Positions 36,884-46,240 of a stretch of 64,000 nt of DNA are shown in pieces; position 1 is the stretch's first letter, and the number at the start of each line of letters is the position of its first letter. A program made the position numbers and the translations under genes. Origin of the DNA: Deltaproteobacteria bacterium. Lineage in GTDB: Bacteria; Desulfobacterota; Binatia; UTPRO1. The stretch is from the NCBI GenBank assembly GCA_016200545.1, contig JACQEO010000087.1:90448-154447 (forward strand), written 5' to 3'. Below the pieces are notes generated by a model, which did no database searches, was not told where the DNA came from, and saw only the letters and a list, made by a program, of their open reading frames with translations.

Positions 36884-37010
36884 CCGGCAACAAGCGACGA
36901 CTTACATCCGGCTGTAGCACCCCGGCGTGAGGATGGGGAATTGTCGGGACGTCTCCAGACTGCTTAAATACTCAGAGCACGCGCGTGCAGGCGCGGGAGG
37001 TGATCGGGAT

Positions 37011-38000
37011 ATGGGGAAACGCTGGCACATTGGGGCCGTGGCTGCGACGGTAGTGGCGCTGCTGGTGGGCGGCCACGACGCCGGCGCCGGCGGGTGGACT
37101 GAGGAGGATTTCGCACGGCGTGTCCCCACCAACTATCCCTTCACCAACCGGGACCAGAGCACGCTGGTGGGCGCCCTCGAAACCTACGTCGTGCAAGAGG
37201 CCGACACGCTGCTCGACATCGGGCGGCATTTTGATCTCGGGTACAACGAGATGATCGCCGCCAACCCAGGCGTCGACCCGTGGGTGCCGCCGCCGGGCGA
37301 GGTCCTCCTCATTCCAACCGAGTACGTGCTTCCGGAGTCGAGCTATCAGGGCCTGGTCGTGAACATACCAGAAATGCGCCTCTACTATTTTCACGGCGGC
37401 GCACGCGGCGGAGCGGGCACGTTGGTAACGACGTATCCCGTCGGCCTCGGGCGTGACGATTGGCGGACGCCGCAGGGCAGCTTCCGGGTGCGGGGAAAGA
37501 CCGAGAATCCGACGTGGGTCATCCCGGAATCGATCCGCGCGGAGCACATCCGTGAACGCGGGGACGATCGCGCCATGATCGCGGGCGGCGACCCTGACAA
37601 CCCGCTCGGCTTGTACCGCCTGGAGCTGACGCTCCCGCTCTACGCCCTACACGGATCGAATATGCCGTGGGGCGTCGGGATGCAGGTGAGCCACGGATGC
37701 ATCCGTCTCTACAACGAGGACATCACCGCTCTCTTCCGCGAGGTGCGTGTCGGCACCCCGGGCGAGTTCGTTTATCAGCCCGTCAAGATGGGCATACGCG
37801 GCGGCGGCGTGTACGTCGAGGTGCACGAGGACATTTACGGGCTGCGGACGAGCCTCGAGGACGAGGCGGAGCGCCTGCTGAGCCGGCACGGGTGGACGGA
37901 CCGCGTCGACCGCGCACGACTCCGGCAGGCGTTGGCTGACCGCAGCGGCGTTCCCGTTGCGATCGTGCGTGATCGAACGCTCGAGACCGCCGCCAACTAG
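37011..38000 (+). CDS. L,D-transpeptidase with LysM domain (ErfK/YbiS/YcfS/YnhG type)
   Basis: A 329-residue periplasmic protein from ATG 37011 (GGGAGG upstream). Signal peptide to about residue 26, then a LysM-like segment (about 57-103, VVQEADTLLDIGRHFDLGYN). The YkuD domain ends with the catalytic MQVSHGCIRLYN near residue 225. The domain order matches the Braun-lipoprotein-attaching and 3-3 cross-linking family. It lies divergent from the D,D-carboxypeptidase, which generates its tetrapeptide substrate, so a joint role in wall remodelling is likely. Confidence 0.93.
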   Translation: MGKRWHIGAVAATVVALLVGGHDAGAGGWTEEDFARRVPTNYPFTNRDQSTLVGALETYVVQEADTLLDIGRHFDLGYNEMIAANPGVDPWVPPPGEVLLIPTEYVLPESSYQGLVVNIPEMRLYYFHGGARGGAGTLVTTYPVGLGRDDWRTPQGSFRVRGKTENPTWVIPESIRAEHIRERGDDRAMIAGGDPDNPLGLYRLELTLPLYALHGSNMPWGVGMQVSHGCIRLYNEDITALFREVRVGTPGEFVYQPVKMGIRGGGVYVEVHEDIYGLRTSLEDEAERLLSRHGWTDRVDRARLRQALADRSGVPVAIVRDRTLETAAN

Positions 38001-38019
38001 CGAAACATCTTGCGACCGA

Positions 38020-38424
38020 TCAGGCGGTGGCGTTCTGAAGGGCGTCGTCGTAGCGCAGCTCCGCCCGGCGCATCGCCGCTGCCGTGAGCGCGCGGCGCCA
38101 CTTGTCGAGTCCCGACCGCAGATAATCTGCATTCATCTCGAGGACGTCACAGATGTTCTCGAAGGCGAAGAGCCACGAGCGATCCGCCGAGAAGAACCAC
38201 TCCCGCGCCTCGAGGAAGCAAGCCTGCTCGCGGGGGTCGCGCGCGATCGCGTACTTCCGATAGCTGTCGACCGCATCCTCGAGCACCGCGAGCATGAGCC
38301 GGCGCTCACCCTCTACCGCCCGCCCGCGCCGGAATGCCGCAAAATACTGATTCGGCAGCAGAATATCCGGCTCGAACAGACCGGCGCCGCTGCCACCCTC
38401 TGCCTTCTTCGTCCGTGCTTGCAT
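38020..38424 (-). CDS. Small conserved protein, paralogue of the product at 41113-41565
   Basis: A 134-residue protein from ATG 38424 (AAAGGGAG upstream). It aligns well with the gene at 41113-41565: LFxPDxLxPxQYF, (E/K)RRLMLAVLE(D/E)A, EW, a FENICDVLEMNADYLRSGL-like segment, and W(R/K). The last segment has helix-turn-helix spacing, so DNA binding is possible. Family function is unknown to me. It has its own leader with a 15-base palindrome and follows the S24 peptidase gene on the same strand. Confidence 0.75.
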   Translation of the reverse strand: MQARTKKAEGGSGAGLFEPDILLPNQYFAAFRRGRAVEGERRLMLAVLEDAVDSYRKYAIARDPREQACFLEAREWFFSADRSWLFAFENICDVLEMNADYLRSGLDKWRRALTAAAMRRAELRYDDALQNATA

Positions 38425-38440
38425 CGTTCTCCCTTTCGTA

Positions 38441-38455
38441 TGCCGCAATGCGGCA
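38441..38455. promoter_or_regulatory. 15-bp palindrome TGCCGCA-A-TGCGGCA in the leader of the small protein
   Basis: Perfect 7-base arms around one central base, located 16 bases upstream of the ATG at 38424. An unusual A/T-rich tract (38484-38520) lies just beyond and could hold the promoter. Good position for an operator or a translation-controlling hairpin. Confidence 0.45.
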
Positions 38456-38563
38456 ACGTAGCCGGGTCGACGTCCGCGTTGAAATGAAAAAACTTACACA
38501 TTTCCATAAGCCAGACTTATACGAGCGGACGTGGGGAGGAGACTGGCTTCAGAGTGAAACGGT

Positions 38564-39307
38564 TCACCGGGTGCGCTGCGCGATCGCGCGCAGTTGACGC
38601 ATCACACGCGTCGCCTCCTCGAGCAGCGCTTTTCGCAGTCGAGGGTGGCTGGTCTCGACGTACGTCGCGTGCAGCGCGCGCAGGCTCTGCGCGAGCGCCT
38701 TTAGTTCTTGCCGGCGCCGCCCTTCGAGAGTCTCGGCACGAGACACGAGACGATTGCCCTCGACGACGTGCTGCTCGAGGATGCGGACCGCGAGGTCGGC
38801 AGCCCCCTGCGACGGTGCGGAACGGCGGCCGGGTGATTGCGCGGAGGATGGCGCGCGAAACCCTTGCTTGCGAAGCACGCCGACGACGATGCCGCGTATG
38901 AGAACCCGGTCTCCGCGCAACACGAGCGGGAGCAATCGCTCGTTCGCGGGTTGCAGCCGGATCGCACCGTCACGCTCACGATAGAAGCGCTTGACGGTCG
39001 CATGTCCGTCGACCTCGGCGACGACCGTCTGGCCGTCGTGGATGTCGGTCCCCGGCTCGACGACGAGGTAGTCGCCGTCGAGGATACCGTCGTCGACCAT
39101 TGACGTTCCGCAAACGCGCAACGCGAACACCTCGCGGCGTCGCCAGCTGCCGCCCGGCACGTCGATGCTCTCGAGCACTTGAAACGCGGGAAGCGGCGTT
39201 CCCGCCGCGATCGTTCCGAGGAGTGGTATTCGGCGACCGGGCTCGACCCGCGCTTCGACGAGCTCGAACGGGTCTCCGAGGTCGGCAGTTGCGTGCGCCT
39301 CGCGCAT
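38564..39307 (-). CDS. LexA/UmuD-type S24 peptidase without DNA-binding domain, with C-terminal helical extension
   Basis: A 247-residue protein whose ATG 39307 follows GGAGG by 7 bases. The S24 domain is complete: cleavage site IAAG (Ala35-Gly36), Ser69 in CGTSMVDDGILDGD, Lys106 in TVKRF. Only about 30 residues precede the cleavage site, so the winged-helix domain of LexA is missing. After the domain (about residue 150) come about 100 residues of charged helices (RLVSRAETLEGRRRQELKAL). UmuD is similarly short in front but has no such tail. A RecA-triggered switch acting on a partner is a reasonable inference. Confidence 0.85.
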   Translation of the reverse strand: MREAHATADLGDPFELVEARVEPGRRIPLLGTIAAGTPLPAFQVLESIDVPGGSWRRREVFALRVCGTSMVDDGILDGDYLVVEPGTDIHDGQTVVAEVDGHATVKRFYRERDGAIRLQPANERLLPLVLRGDRVLIRGIVVGVLRKQGFRAPSSAQSPGRRSAPSQGAADLAVRILEQHVVEGNRLVSRAETLEGRRRQELKALAQSLRALHATYVETSHPRLRKALLEEATRVMRQLRAIAQRTR

Positions 39308-39404
39308 GGTGGCACCTCCGCAACAGATGCTATGCGAAGAAAAGGCGAATGTCCAGCGCCGGGGATAATATACTTGACTCAGCAACCGCAGCTGGGACGG
39401 CCGC

Positions 39405-40793
39405 TCAGGCGGCGATCGGGAAGCGGTAGCTAGTGTGCGCGATCAGCTTCTGCATGTCCTGGTGCCATTCACCCGCCCAACGCTCGGCGAGCAGACGCCC
39501 CTGCGATTTCCCGTGCCGCACCAGCTCTTCGAGAGGATCGAGATAGACGCGCTCGTCCTCCCCATTCGCGTTCAGCCGTCGTTGGCGCACGAGCCCGCCG
39601 GCGGCGATCGCGATCAACTCACGACCCAGCTCGTCGAGGCCGATGCCGCGGATCTTCGCCTTCAGCCCATGGCGATGCGCTTCGTGATAGAGGGCGACGC
39701 GCTCTTCCCATGTCCATCGGCGCACGAGGTCCCACGCGGCACCGAGCGAGTCGGACTCGTAGAGTACGCCCTTCATGAGCGCCGGAAGCGCGAGCATCAT
39801 CTCCGGCGGTTGGCTGTCGGCGCTCCGCACCTCAAGGTAACGCTTGAGTCGGACCTCGGGAAAGAGCGTCGTCAGATGCAGGGCCCAGTCGTCGAGGGTC
39901 GCGCGCTGGCCGCGGTAGCCCTTGCCCATGAACTCGCGAAAGGTCACCGCGGTCGCCTCGATGTACTCGCCGCCACGGATGATGAAGTACATCGGCACAT
40001 CGAGCGCGTATTCGACGTAGTCGTCGATGCCGCAGTTCGGGTTGAACACGAAGGGGAGCATCCCCGAGCGTGCCGGATCGGTGTCCGTCCAGATGTGGCC
40101 ACGCAGGGTCATGAAGCCGTTCAGCCGGCCCTCGCTCACCGAGGAGTTGGCGAACATCGCCGAGACGAGCGGCACGAGCCCCATCGCGACACGCAGCTTC
40201 TCGATCGCGTCGCGCTCGTCGCCGAAGTCGAAGTTCGCTTGGACGGTTGCAGTCTGCTTCATCATACGCTGCCCGAGCGTGCCGACCCGCCGCATGTACG
40301 GGCCCATGATTTCGTAGCGCCGCTTCGGGACCCACTCGATGTCGTCGACGCCGGAGAGCGGTTGAATGCCGAGACCGAGAAAAACGATTCCGAGCCCTTC
40401 GCTCACCGTGAGGATCTCGCGCACGTGCGCGAGCAGCTCGTCTTGTGCGCAATGGATACTCTCGCATTGCTCACCGCTGAGCTCGAGCTGGCCACCCGGC
40501 TCGACCGTGATGTTCGCTTGGCGGCCATAGAGCGCGATGATCCGGCCACGGTCGAGCTTCGGCGTCCACCCATACCGTTCCGCAAGGCCCGCGAGGACGC
40601 GCTCGATACCATTGGGTCCGCTGAAGGGCGCCGCCGCTCCGGTCTCACGCAGGACGCCGACCTTCTCGTACTCCGTGCCCACCCGCCATTCCGAGCGCGG
40701 CTTTGCGCCGGCGCGGATGTACGCGACGAGCTCGTTCGTATCAGCGATGGGATCGAGGGAACCGGGCTCGCTACCGGCCTGGAATTCGGACAC
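39405..40793 (-). CDS. gshA: Glutamate-cysteine ligase, plant/proteobacterial GCS2 type
   Basis: A 462-residue enzyme with the GCS2-type core: WRVGTEYEKVGV, ITVEPGGQLELSGE, MMKQTATVQANFDFGDE, and LEVRSADSQPPEMMLALPAL. It joins glutamate and cysteine in the first step of glutathione synthesis. Length matches the plant/alpha-delta-proteobacterial form rather than the E. coli form. No gshB is adjacent. It is separated from the S24 gene by 97 bases and faces the same way. Confidence 0.94.
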   Translation of the reverse strand: MSEFQAGSEPGSLDPIADTNELVAYIRAGAKPRSEWRVGTEYEKVGVLRETGAAAPFSGPNGIERVLAGLAERYGWTPKLDRGRIIALYGRQANITVEPGGQLELSGEQCESIHCAQDELLAHVREILTVSEGLGIVFLGLGIQPLSGVDDIEWVPKRRYEIMGPYMRRVGTLGQRMMKQTATVQANFDFGDERDAIEKLRVAMGLVPLVSAMFANSSVSEGRLNGFMTLRGHIWTDTDPARSGMLPFVFNPNCGIDDYVEYALDVPMYFIIRGGEYIEATAVTFREFMGKGYRGQRATLDDWALHLTTLFPEVRLKRYLEVRSADSQPPEMMLALPALMKGVLYESDSLGAAWDLVRRWTWEERVALYHEAHRHGLKAKIRGIGLDELGRELIAIAAGGLVRQRRLNANGEDERVYLDPLEELVRHGKSQGRLLAERWAGEWHQDMQKLIAHTSYRFPIAA

Positions 40794-41112
40794 GGCCGGA
40801 AGCTACCAGATCGCCGCCCTCTGGCAATCCGCTACGTCGCCTCCGTGGGGCTCGCGCTCGCTCACCGGGTCACGGATGCTCCTGTCGTATTTCGCGGCAG
40901 CACGCGGTCGCGTTTCACTGCTCCAGCTCGGCGCACGCTTCGGCCGCAGCCTTCGACGGTCGTGTGCACTCGGCTACTTATGCCCTCGCGCGTTCGTGCC
41001 GCACCCGTCTCACCGGTGGCATGCCTTCTGCTCCCTGGCCGAGCAACGGGCGCCGGACACGGAAGACAGCCGCCGTGTTCCCGGCGCGCCCGAGAGCAGG
41101 AGGTTCACTCTC

Positions 41113-41565
41113 ATGGACGTGCGAGTCGCCCGAATCGTCGAAGACCAGAGTGTCACTCTCTTCGGACCCGACACCCTTGTGCCGGCGCAATACTTCGATC
41201 GCGTCGGTGCGGATGCGGCATTCCAGCCCGAGAAGCGCCTCATGCTCGCCGTCCTCGAGGAGGCAATCGCGACCTTCCAACGGCACGCGATCGTCGACAC
41301 GCGCCGCAGTCAGCGCCTGGTCGAAGAGGTCGAAGAGTGGATCTCGGGCGCGAGCGGTGAGTGGCCGTTCTCTTTCGACAACGTCTGCGACGCGCTCGAT
41401 CTGGACGCCGACTATCTTCGCGCCGGTATGACGAGGTGGAAGGAAGCGGAGCGCCGGAAGGCGCAGAAGGGCGGTCCGACCGTCTACCGTTTCCCGTTCC
41501 GCCGTGTGAACGGCAAGCGCCACAGCATCACGGGGCCGCGCGAGTATCTGAAAAAGAGCGCCTAG
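41113..41565 (+). CDS. Small conserved protein, paralogue of the product at 38020-38424
   Basis: A 150-residue protein from ATG 41113, with AGGAGG nine bases upstream. Its middle repeats the pattern of the 38-kb paralogue (LFGPDTLVPAQYF, RLMLAVLEEA, FSFDNVCDALDLDADYLRAG). A C-terminal basic tail (FRRVNGKRHSITGPREYL) is unique to this copy. The shared segment looks like a helix-turn-helix, so it may bind nucleic acid. No catalytic residues seen. Function unknown. Confidence 0.75.
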   Translation: MDVRVARIVEDQSVTLFGPDTLVPAQYFDRVGADAAFQPEKRLMLAVLEEAIATFQRHAIVDTRRSQRLVEEVEEWISGASGEWPFSFDNVCDALDLDADYLRAGMTRWKEAERRKAQKGGPTVYRFPFRRVNGKRHSITGPREYLKKSA

Positions 41566-41679
41566 CGAGACGGACTGTCATGAGCATGCGTCTCGCCGAC
41601 GAGGCGAGGTGATCGTGCTTCGTCGGCGCTCACCGCGCCTCGGCGAGCACACGCGATCGCGTACGAGCGGTCCCGCCGA

Positions 41680-41955
41680 TCAGTGACCCGCGGGCGCAGC
41701 GCTCGAGGCATCGTCGAAGAAGATCTCTCCCTCGAAGATCAGCGCTTGCACGACGGTGTTGAGGCGGGTGAGCGGTGTGCCATCGAGCTTGTAGTGACGG
41801 ACGCCTCGCTTCATGGCGTCCGAGAGCTCCGCAAGTAAGAACAACGTCTCGCATGACGTGTGGAAGTCGAGCTGCATGTCGCTGACGAGAGGTGCCTGGG
41901 CTGCAAGCTGCGGAGTGAAGTCTCGGTACATGTCAAACGCCGACTGGTGAGCCAC
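41680..41955 (-). CDS. Small hypothetical protein, 91 aa
   Basis: A 91-residue product starting at GTG 41955, directly behind AAGGAGG (4-base spacer), which decides against the longer frame reaching 42201. It is helical with a CETLFLLAELSDAMKRG core and DGTPLTRLNTVVQAL; the end is low in complexity. No signal or membrane helix. I do not recognise it. It is preceded by an unusually long 400-base leader region. Confidence 0.6.
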   Translation of the reverse strand: MAHQSAFDMYRDFTPQLAAQAPLVSDMQLDFHTSCETLFLLAELSDAMKRGVRHYKLDGTPLTRLNTVVQALIFEGEIFFDDASSAAPAGH

Positions 41956-42358
41956 GCATCCTCCTTGGTCCCGCGCCGGAAGGCGCGCGTCGCTTGCAAC
42001 CGCTTGCGATCGGTCGCGACGATTCAACGGACGCTGTGGGGCAAGGACCAAGTTTCGTGCCATCGGTGATCGCGCGCGCGCGGCACGGTACCCGAGCGGG
42101 CGGAGAGGGCTCACGGTCTGCGTCGAGGGTGGCGAAGATCTACGCGAAATGAATCGAACCGCGTAGTTGTGACGGCACGTCGCGGTTGCCGCGGTGTGCA
42201 CCGCGGGCTCGGCTGATCCAATTTGCAGGAAGGTTCGCTAAGGGGAGTGGCGTGCGGACGTGCGCCGGCCGGGATTGCAGAACTGCGCGTTCCGGCCGAA
42301 AGCCTGCGCCGCTACCCGATCCGGAAGATCGGAAGCGGAGCCGGAGCGTTCGTCGCGA
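41956..42358. other. Gene-free region, 403 bases
   Basis: No open frame here has a Shine-Dalgarno sequence or family features. It holds a sigma-54-like sequence on the minus strand (42048-42062) pointing at the 91-aa gene. A hairpin at 42266-42298 has CGGCCGG/CCGGCCG outer arms and an inner GCAG/CTGC pair. A short dyad CCGATC/GATCGG lies near 42320. The right part is the 3' side of the exported protein gene. Confidence 0.5.
42048..42062 (-). promoter_or_regulatory. Sigma-54-like promoter sequence (weak)
   Basis: The minus strand reads TGGCACGAAACTTGG: the GG doublet of the -24 element is present, but the -12 element ends in GG where GC is expected. It lies about 95 bases upstream of the GTG at 41955. 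The single mismatch at a critical position keeps confidence low. Confidence 0.2.
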
Positions 42359-42895
42359 TCATTTGCGCAGACGGCGCCGGAACGACCGATCCATCTCTTC
42401 CGCGATGCGGGTCGTCCGATCGGCGGCGTCGACGGCCATCGCCGCGGCCCGTTCGGCGCTTTCCGCCGCTTCCGCGGCGCGCTCCGCTGCGAGCTCCGCA
42501 CGCCGGGCGGGATCCTGCGCGAGGTAGTAGCGCTCGATCTGCTCGCGCATGGCCGGCGGGATCGGTCGGTCGAACTTACGGAGGCCGGCATGCGGCTGGT
42601 CGAGAATGAAGGCGCGCGTGAAGGCGATCTCTCGGTCGAGACGCAGGTAAAACACTCGAACCTCATACGAATCGAGGGGGGGTCCGCTATCAACCTCCAC
42701 CCGCTCCACCCAATCGGGGTAGCCGCGACGCTCGATGAAGCTCGCGAGCTCGGGGTTGCGATCCATCTCGACCGCCAGGGCACGAGGCCCGAGCGCCACC
42801 GGCGGTCCTACGGGAACGCTCGTCGCCGAGCCGAGGGATCCAGCGAACAACCACGTTGTCGCCAGTACGATCGCCACCGAATGTCCGCTTCGCAT
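42359..42895 (-). CDS. Exported protein of unknown function, Ala/Glu-rich C-terminus
   Basis: A 178-residue protein from ATG 42895 (GGAGGAGG upstream). An N-terminal signal peptide runs to about residue 25. The middle part contains PELASFIERRGYPDWVERVEV and EVRVFYLRLDREIAFTRAFI. A long charged helix rich in Ala/Glu/Arg follows (AELAAERAAEAAESAERAAA), probably coiled coil. No catalytic motif. It is likely periplasmic, perhaps a structural or assembly factor. Divergent from the CNNM-type gene. Confidence 0.75.
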   Translation of the reverse strand: MRSGHSVAIVLATTWLFAGSLGSATSVPVGPPVALGPRALAVEMDRNPELASFIERRGYPDWVERVEVDSGPPLDSYEVRVFYLRLDREIAFTRAFILDQPHAGLRKFDRPIPPAMREQIERYYLAQDPARRAELAAERAAEAAESAERAAAMAVDAADRTTRIAEEMDRSFRRRLRK

Positions 42896-43091
42896 GCGCA
42901 ACCTCCTCCTTACTCCTCCTCATGACCTTAGCTGATGCGCCCCACGGGTGTCAGCAGGCGAAGTCACGCGGCCGGCCGGGCCTTGCGCGGCGCGCAAGCC
43001 ATTCGATACAGTTCACCGCCTCGCAGATGCCCGCACGACCCGGACCGCTCACCGCCGCCGTCCTCGGCCGGCGCGCCCGTCATGGGTTTGA

Positions 43092-44411
<1,320 letters not shown>

Positions 44412-44639
44412 TCGCCCGCATAGCATCGGGTGGGCGCAACGGACGTCGCCGTTGGCACTCTTCATGTGCCGCGAGAGGCTCAGGTGATCGTGCGGCCCGG
44501 ACGATCGGCAACGTGTGTCGCTCTACGTGCCCGAATTGACGGAGGGCTTGCGTGGTGGGTCGCTCTGCCGACCGTTGGCGCGTGCCTTGCTCAGCTCGGT
44601 TGACAACGCGCTCACACGCCGCGTCGAAAGGACCTCCAC

Positions 44640-44828
44640 ATGCAAGCGATGCTGGAACGAAAAACGGTGATGGTCGATGGCGAGTCGCTCGAGATGTGGG
44701 CGCCCCGGGTGTCCGATTTCTCCTGCCTACCTGACGATTTGCGCGCGTACATGACGACAGGTCGCTGGGACCTGGTTTTCAACGCCCTCTACTACCTCGC
44801 GGACGCGGTTCCCGAGGGTCGCGCCTGA
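44640..44828 (+). CDS. Small hypothetical protein, 62 aa
   Basis: A 62-residue acidic protein from ATG 44640 with AAAGGA upstream. Tryptophans in EMWAPRVSDF and RWDLVFNAL and the ending YYLADAVPEGRA give it a folded look despite its size. A TTGACA hexamer lies at 44600-44605, but no good -10 follows. It ends 13 bases before the convergent parB-like gene. The upstream 228-base gap shows nothing else. Function unknown. Confidence 0.55.
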   Translation: MQAMLERKTVMVDGESLEMWAPRVSDFSCLPDDLRAYMTTGRWDLVFNALYYLADAVPEGRA

Positions 44829-44841
44829 GCGGGCGCACGCG

Positions 44842-45651
44842 TCAGATCGCCGCAAGTACCAGCTCGATTCGCTTGCGCGTTCGCCGCAGCACCCGGCCTA
44901 GGCGCTTTTGCTCCGCCTCGACCAATGCCGATGCGTCGAGCCCGCGCAGCTTGCGGTTCAGTCGACGCGCCGCGGCCATGACATCAGCCCCCGACTGCGG
45001 CTTCCCGGCTTGACGCGACTCGCGGAACTTGTGAACCGAGAGGTTCGCGAGCTTCACGCGGCGCCAGAGCTTCAGCATGTCGGATTCCGATCCCTGGCGG
45101 ACGATCGCCATCAGGATCTCCCGAGAGATCGACGGGTAGCGATGAATTTCCGCCTTCACCTCGGCTGGGAGGCGGGTGAGGACGAGCATGTTGGAGACGT
45201 ACGGGCGGCTCTTGTGCAGCAGCTGTGCGAGCACTTGGTGGGTGTATCCGTAGCGCGCGACCATCGCGCCCAGACCCTCGGCTTCTTCGAGCGCTGTCAG
45301 GTCCTCGCGTTGCAGGTTCTCGATCAGCGCGATCTCGTTCGGATCGTCGTCGCGGACGATCGCCGGCATCGCCCGTAGGCCGGCGCGGACTGCGGCGCGG
45401 TAGCGGCGCTCGCCCGCCATGACCATGAATCCGTCGCCGTCGCGCTTGACGATGATCGGCTGCAGAACGCCGCGCATCCGCACCGACTCGGTCAGCTCGT
45501 CGAGACCCTGCGGATCGATGAAGCGTCGCGGCTGGTTGACGTTCGGGTGGATCTGCTCGATGGGAATCGCGGCCAGCAGAACCCGATGCTCGCCAAGGAA
45601 GTGACCGGCGGCGAGCCCGTTTCCTCGTACTGCTCCTGCGGTAGCTTCCAC
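44842..45651 (-). CDS. parB: ParB/Spo0J-family CTPase and DNA-binding protein
   Basis: A 269-residue ParB-like protein. GTG 45651 is chosen because AAAGGAGG lies five bases before it; an ATG 18 bases upstream would place that sequence inside the gene. The N-terminal CTP-binding domain has boxes NQPRRFID, GVLQPIIVKRDGDG and AGERRYRAA, with ENLQREDLTALEEAEG. A central HTH recognises parS (LAQLLHKSRPYVSNML), and the C-terminal part is basic rather than the usual dimer domain. ParA is not adjacent. Location near dnaA fits chromosome segregation or nucleoid occlusion. Confidence 0.88.
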   Translation of the reverse strand: MEATAGAVRGNGLAAGHFLGEHRVLLAAIPIEQIHPNVNQPRRFIDPQGLDELTESVRMRGVLQPIIVKRDGDGFMVMAGERRYRAAVRAGLRAMPAIVRDDDPNEIALIENLQREDLTALEEAEGLGAMVARYGYTHQVLAQLLHKSRPYVSNMLVLTRLPAEVKAEIHRYPSISREILMAIVRQGSESDMLKLWRRVKLANLSVHKFRESRQAGKPQSGADVMAAARRLNRKLRGLDASALVEAEQKRLGRVLRRTRKRIELVLAAI

Positions 45652-45768
45652 CTCAGCCTCCTTTCCCATCCACCAACGCTTGCCGGAACCAGGAGCCTTC
45701 GGGACGATCGGTGCAGATCATAGCTCGATCCCGCCAGGCCCCCAAGGACTTTCTACCCCCCTTCAGAC

Positions 45769-45797
45769 AAAAAGGGGGGGCGGTCCCCCGCCCCCCC
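45769..45797 (-). terminator. Intrinsic terminator of the atp operon
   Basis: On the minus strand a 10-bp perfect GC stem (GGGGGGGCGG / CCGCCCCCCC, loop GGGA) is followed by TTTTT, 29 bases after the atpE stop. This is a textbook Rho-independent terminator and marks the end of the hemL-atpE unit. An alternative hairpin (CCCCCCTT/AAGGGGGG) overlaps on the left. Confidence 0.9.
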
Positions 45798-45825
45798 TCG
45801 TGTAACGTAGACGTCGCGTCAGCGC

Positions 45826-46146
45826 TCAGATCTTGCCTTGCAGGAAGAACGCGATCACGAGCGCGTACAAACAGAGCGCCTCCATGAGGGCGAGGCCGAT
45901 GATCATCGGCACGAAGATCCGGTCCGCCGAGTTCGGATTGCGTCCGATGCTTTCCATGGCGGCCGCGGTCGCGCGACCTTGACCAAGCCCGACTCCGAGC
46001 GCGGCGATGCCGATGCCGAGGCCGGCCCCGATTGCGATCAGCCCACCGGAGCTGCCGCTCGCAGCCGCGCCGGCTTCAGCGAAACTCGGGCTGGCGATCA
46101 GCAGCAGCCCGAGGGCGAAGGTGACTCCCGAGACGATTCTCGACAT
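45826..46146 (-). CDS. atpE: ATP synthase subunit c with N-terminal extension
   Basis: A 106-residue subunit c from ATG 46146 (GGAGG five bases upstream). Residues 1-23 form a signal-like hydrophobic segment ending SFAEA, longer than the usual about 80-residue subunit. Two transmembrane helices follow with a Gly-rich first helix (GAGLGIGIAALGVGLGQG) and Glu89 in the second (LMEALCLYAL). The Glu is followed by Ala, not Ser/Thr, so proton rather than sodium coupling is likely. It forms the rotor ring of F0. Confidence 0.95.
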   Translation of the reverse strand: MSRIVSGVTFALGLLLIASPSFAEAGAAASGSSGGLIAIGAGLGIGIAALGVGLGQGRATAAAMESIGRNPNSADRIFVPMIIGLALMEALCLYALVIAFFLQGKI

Positions 46147-46240
46147 GTGATCCTCCGAGTTAAGGCTCTTGCGGTCCGCCTCCGCCACATTCCTCTTGTC
46201 CTCTTCCACACGCGGCGAGCGAGAGCCGGGTGAAACACCG

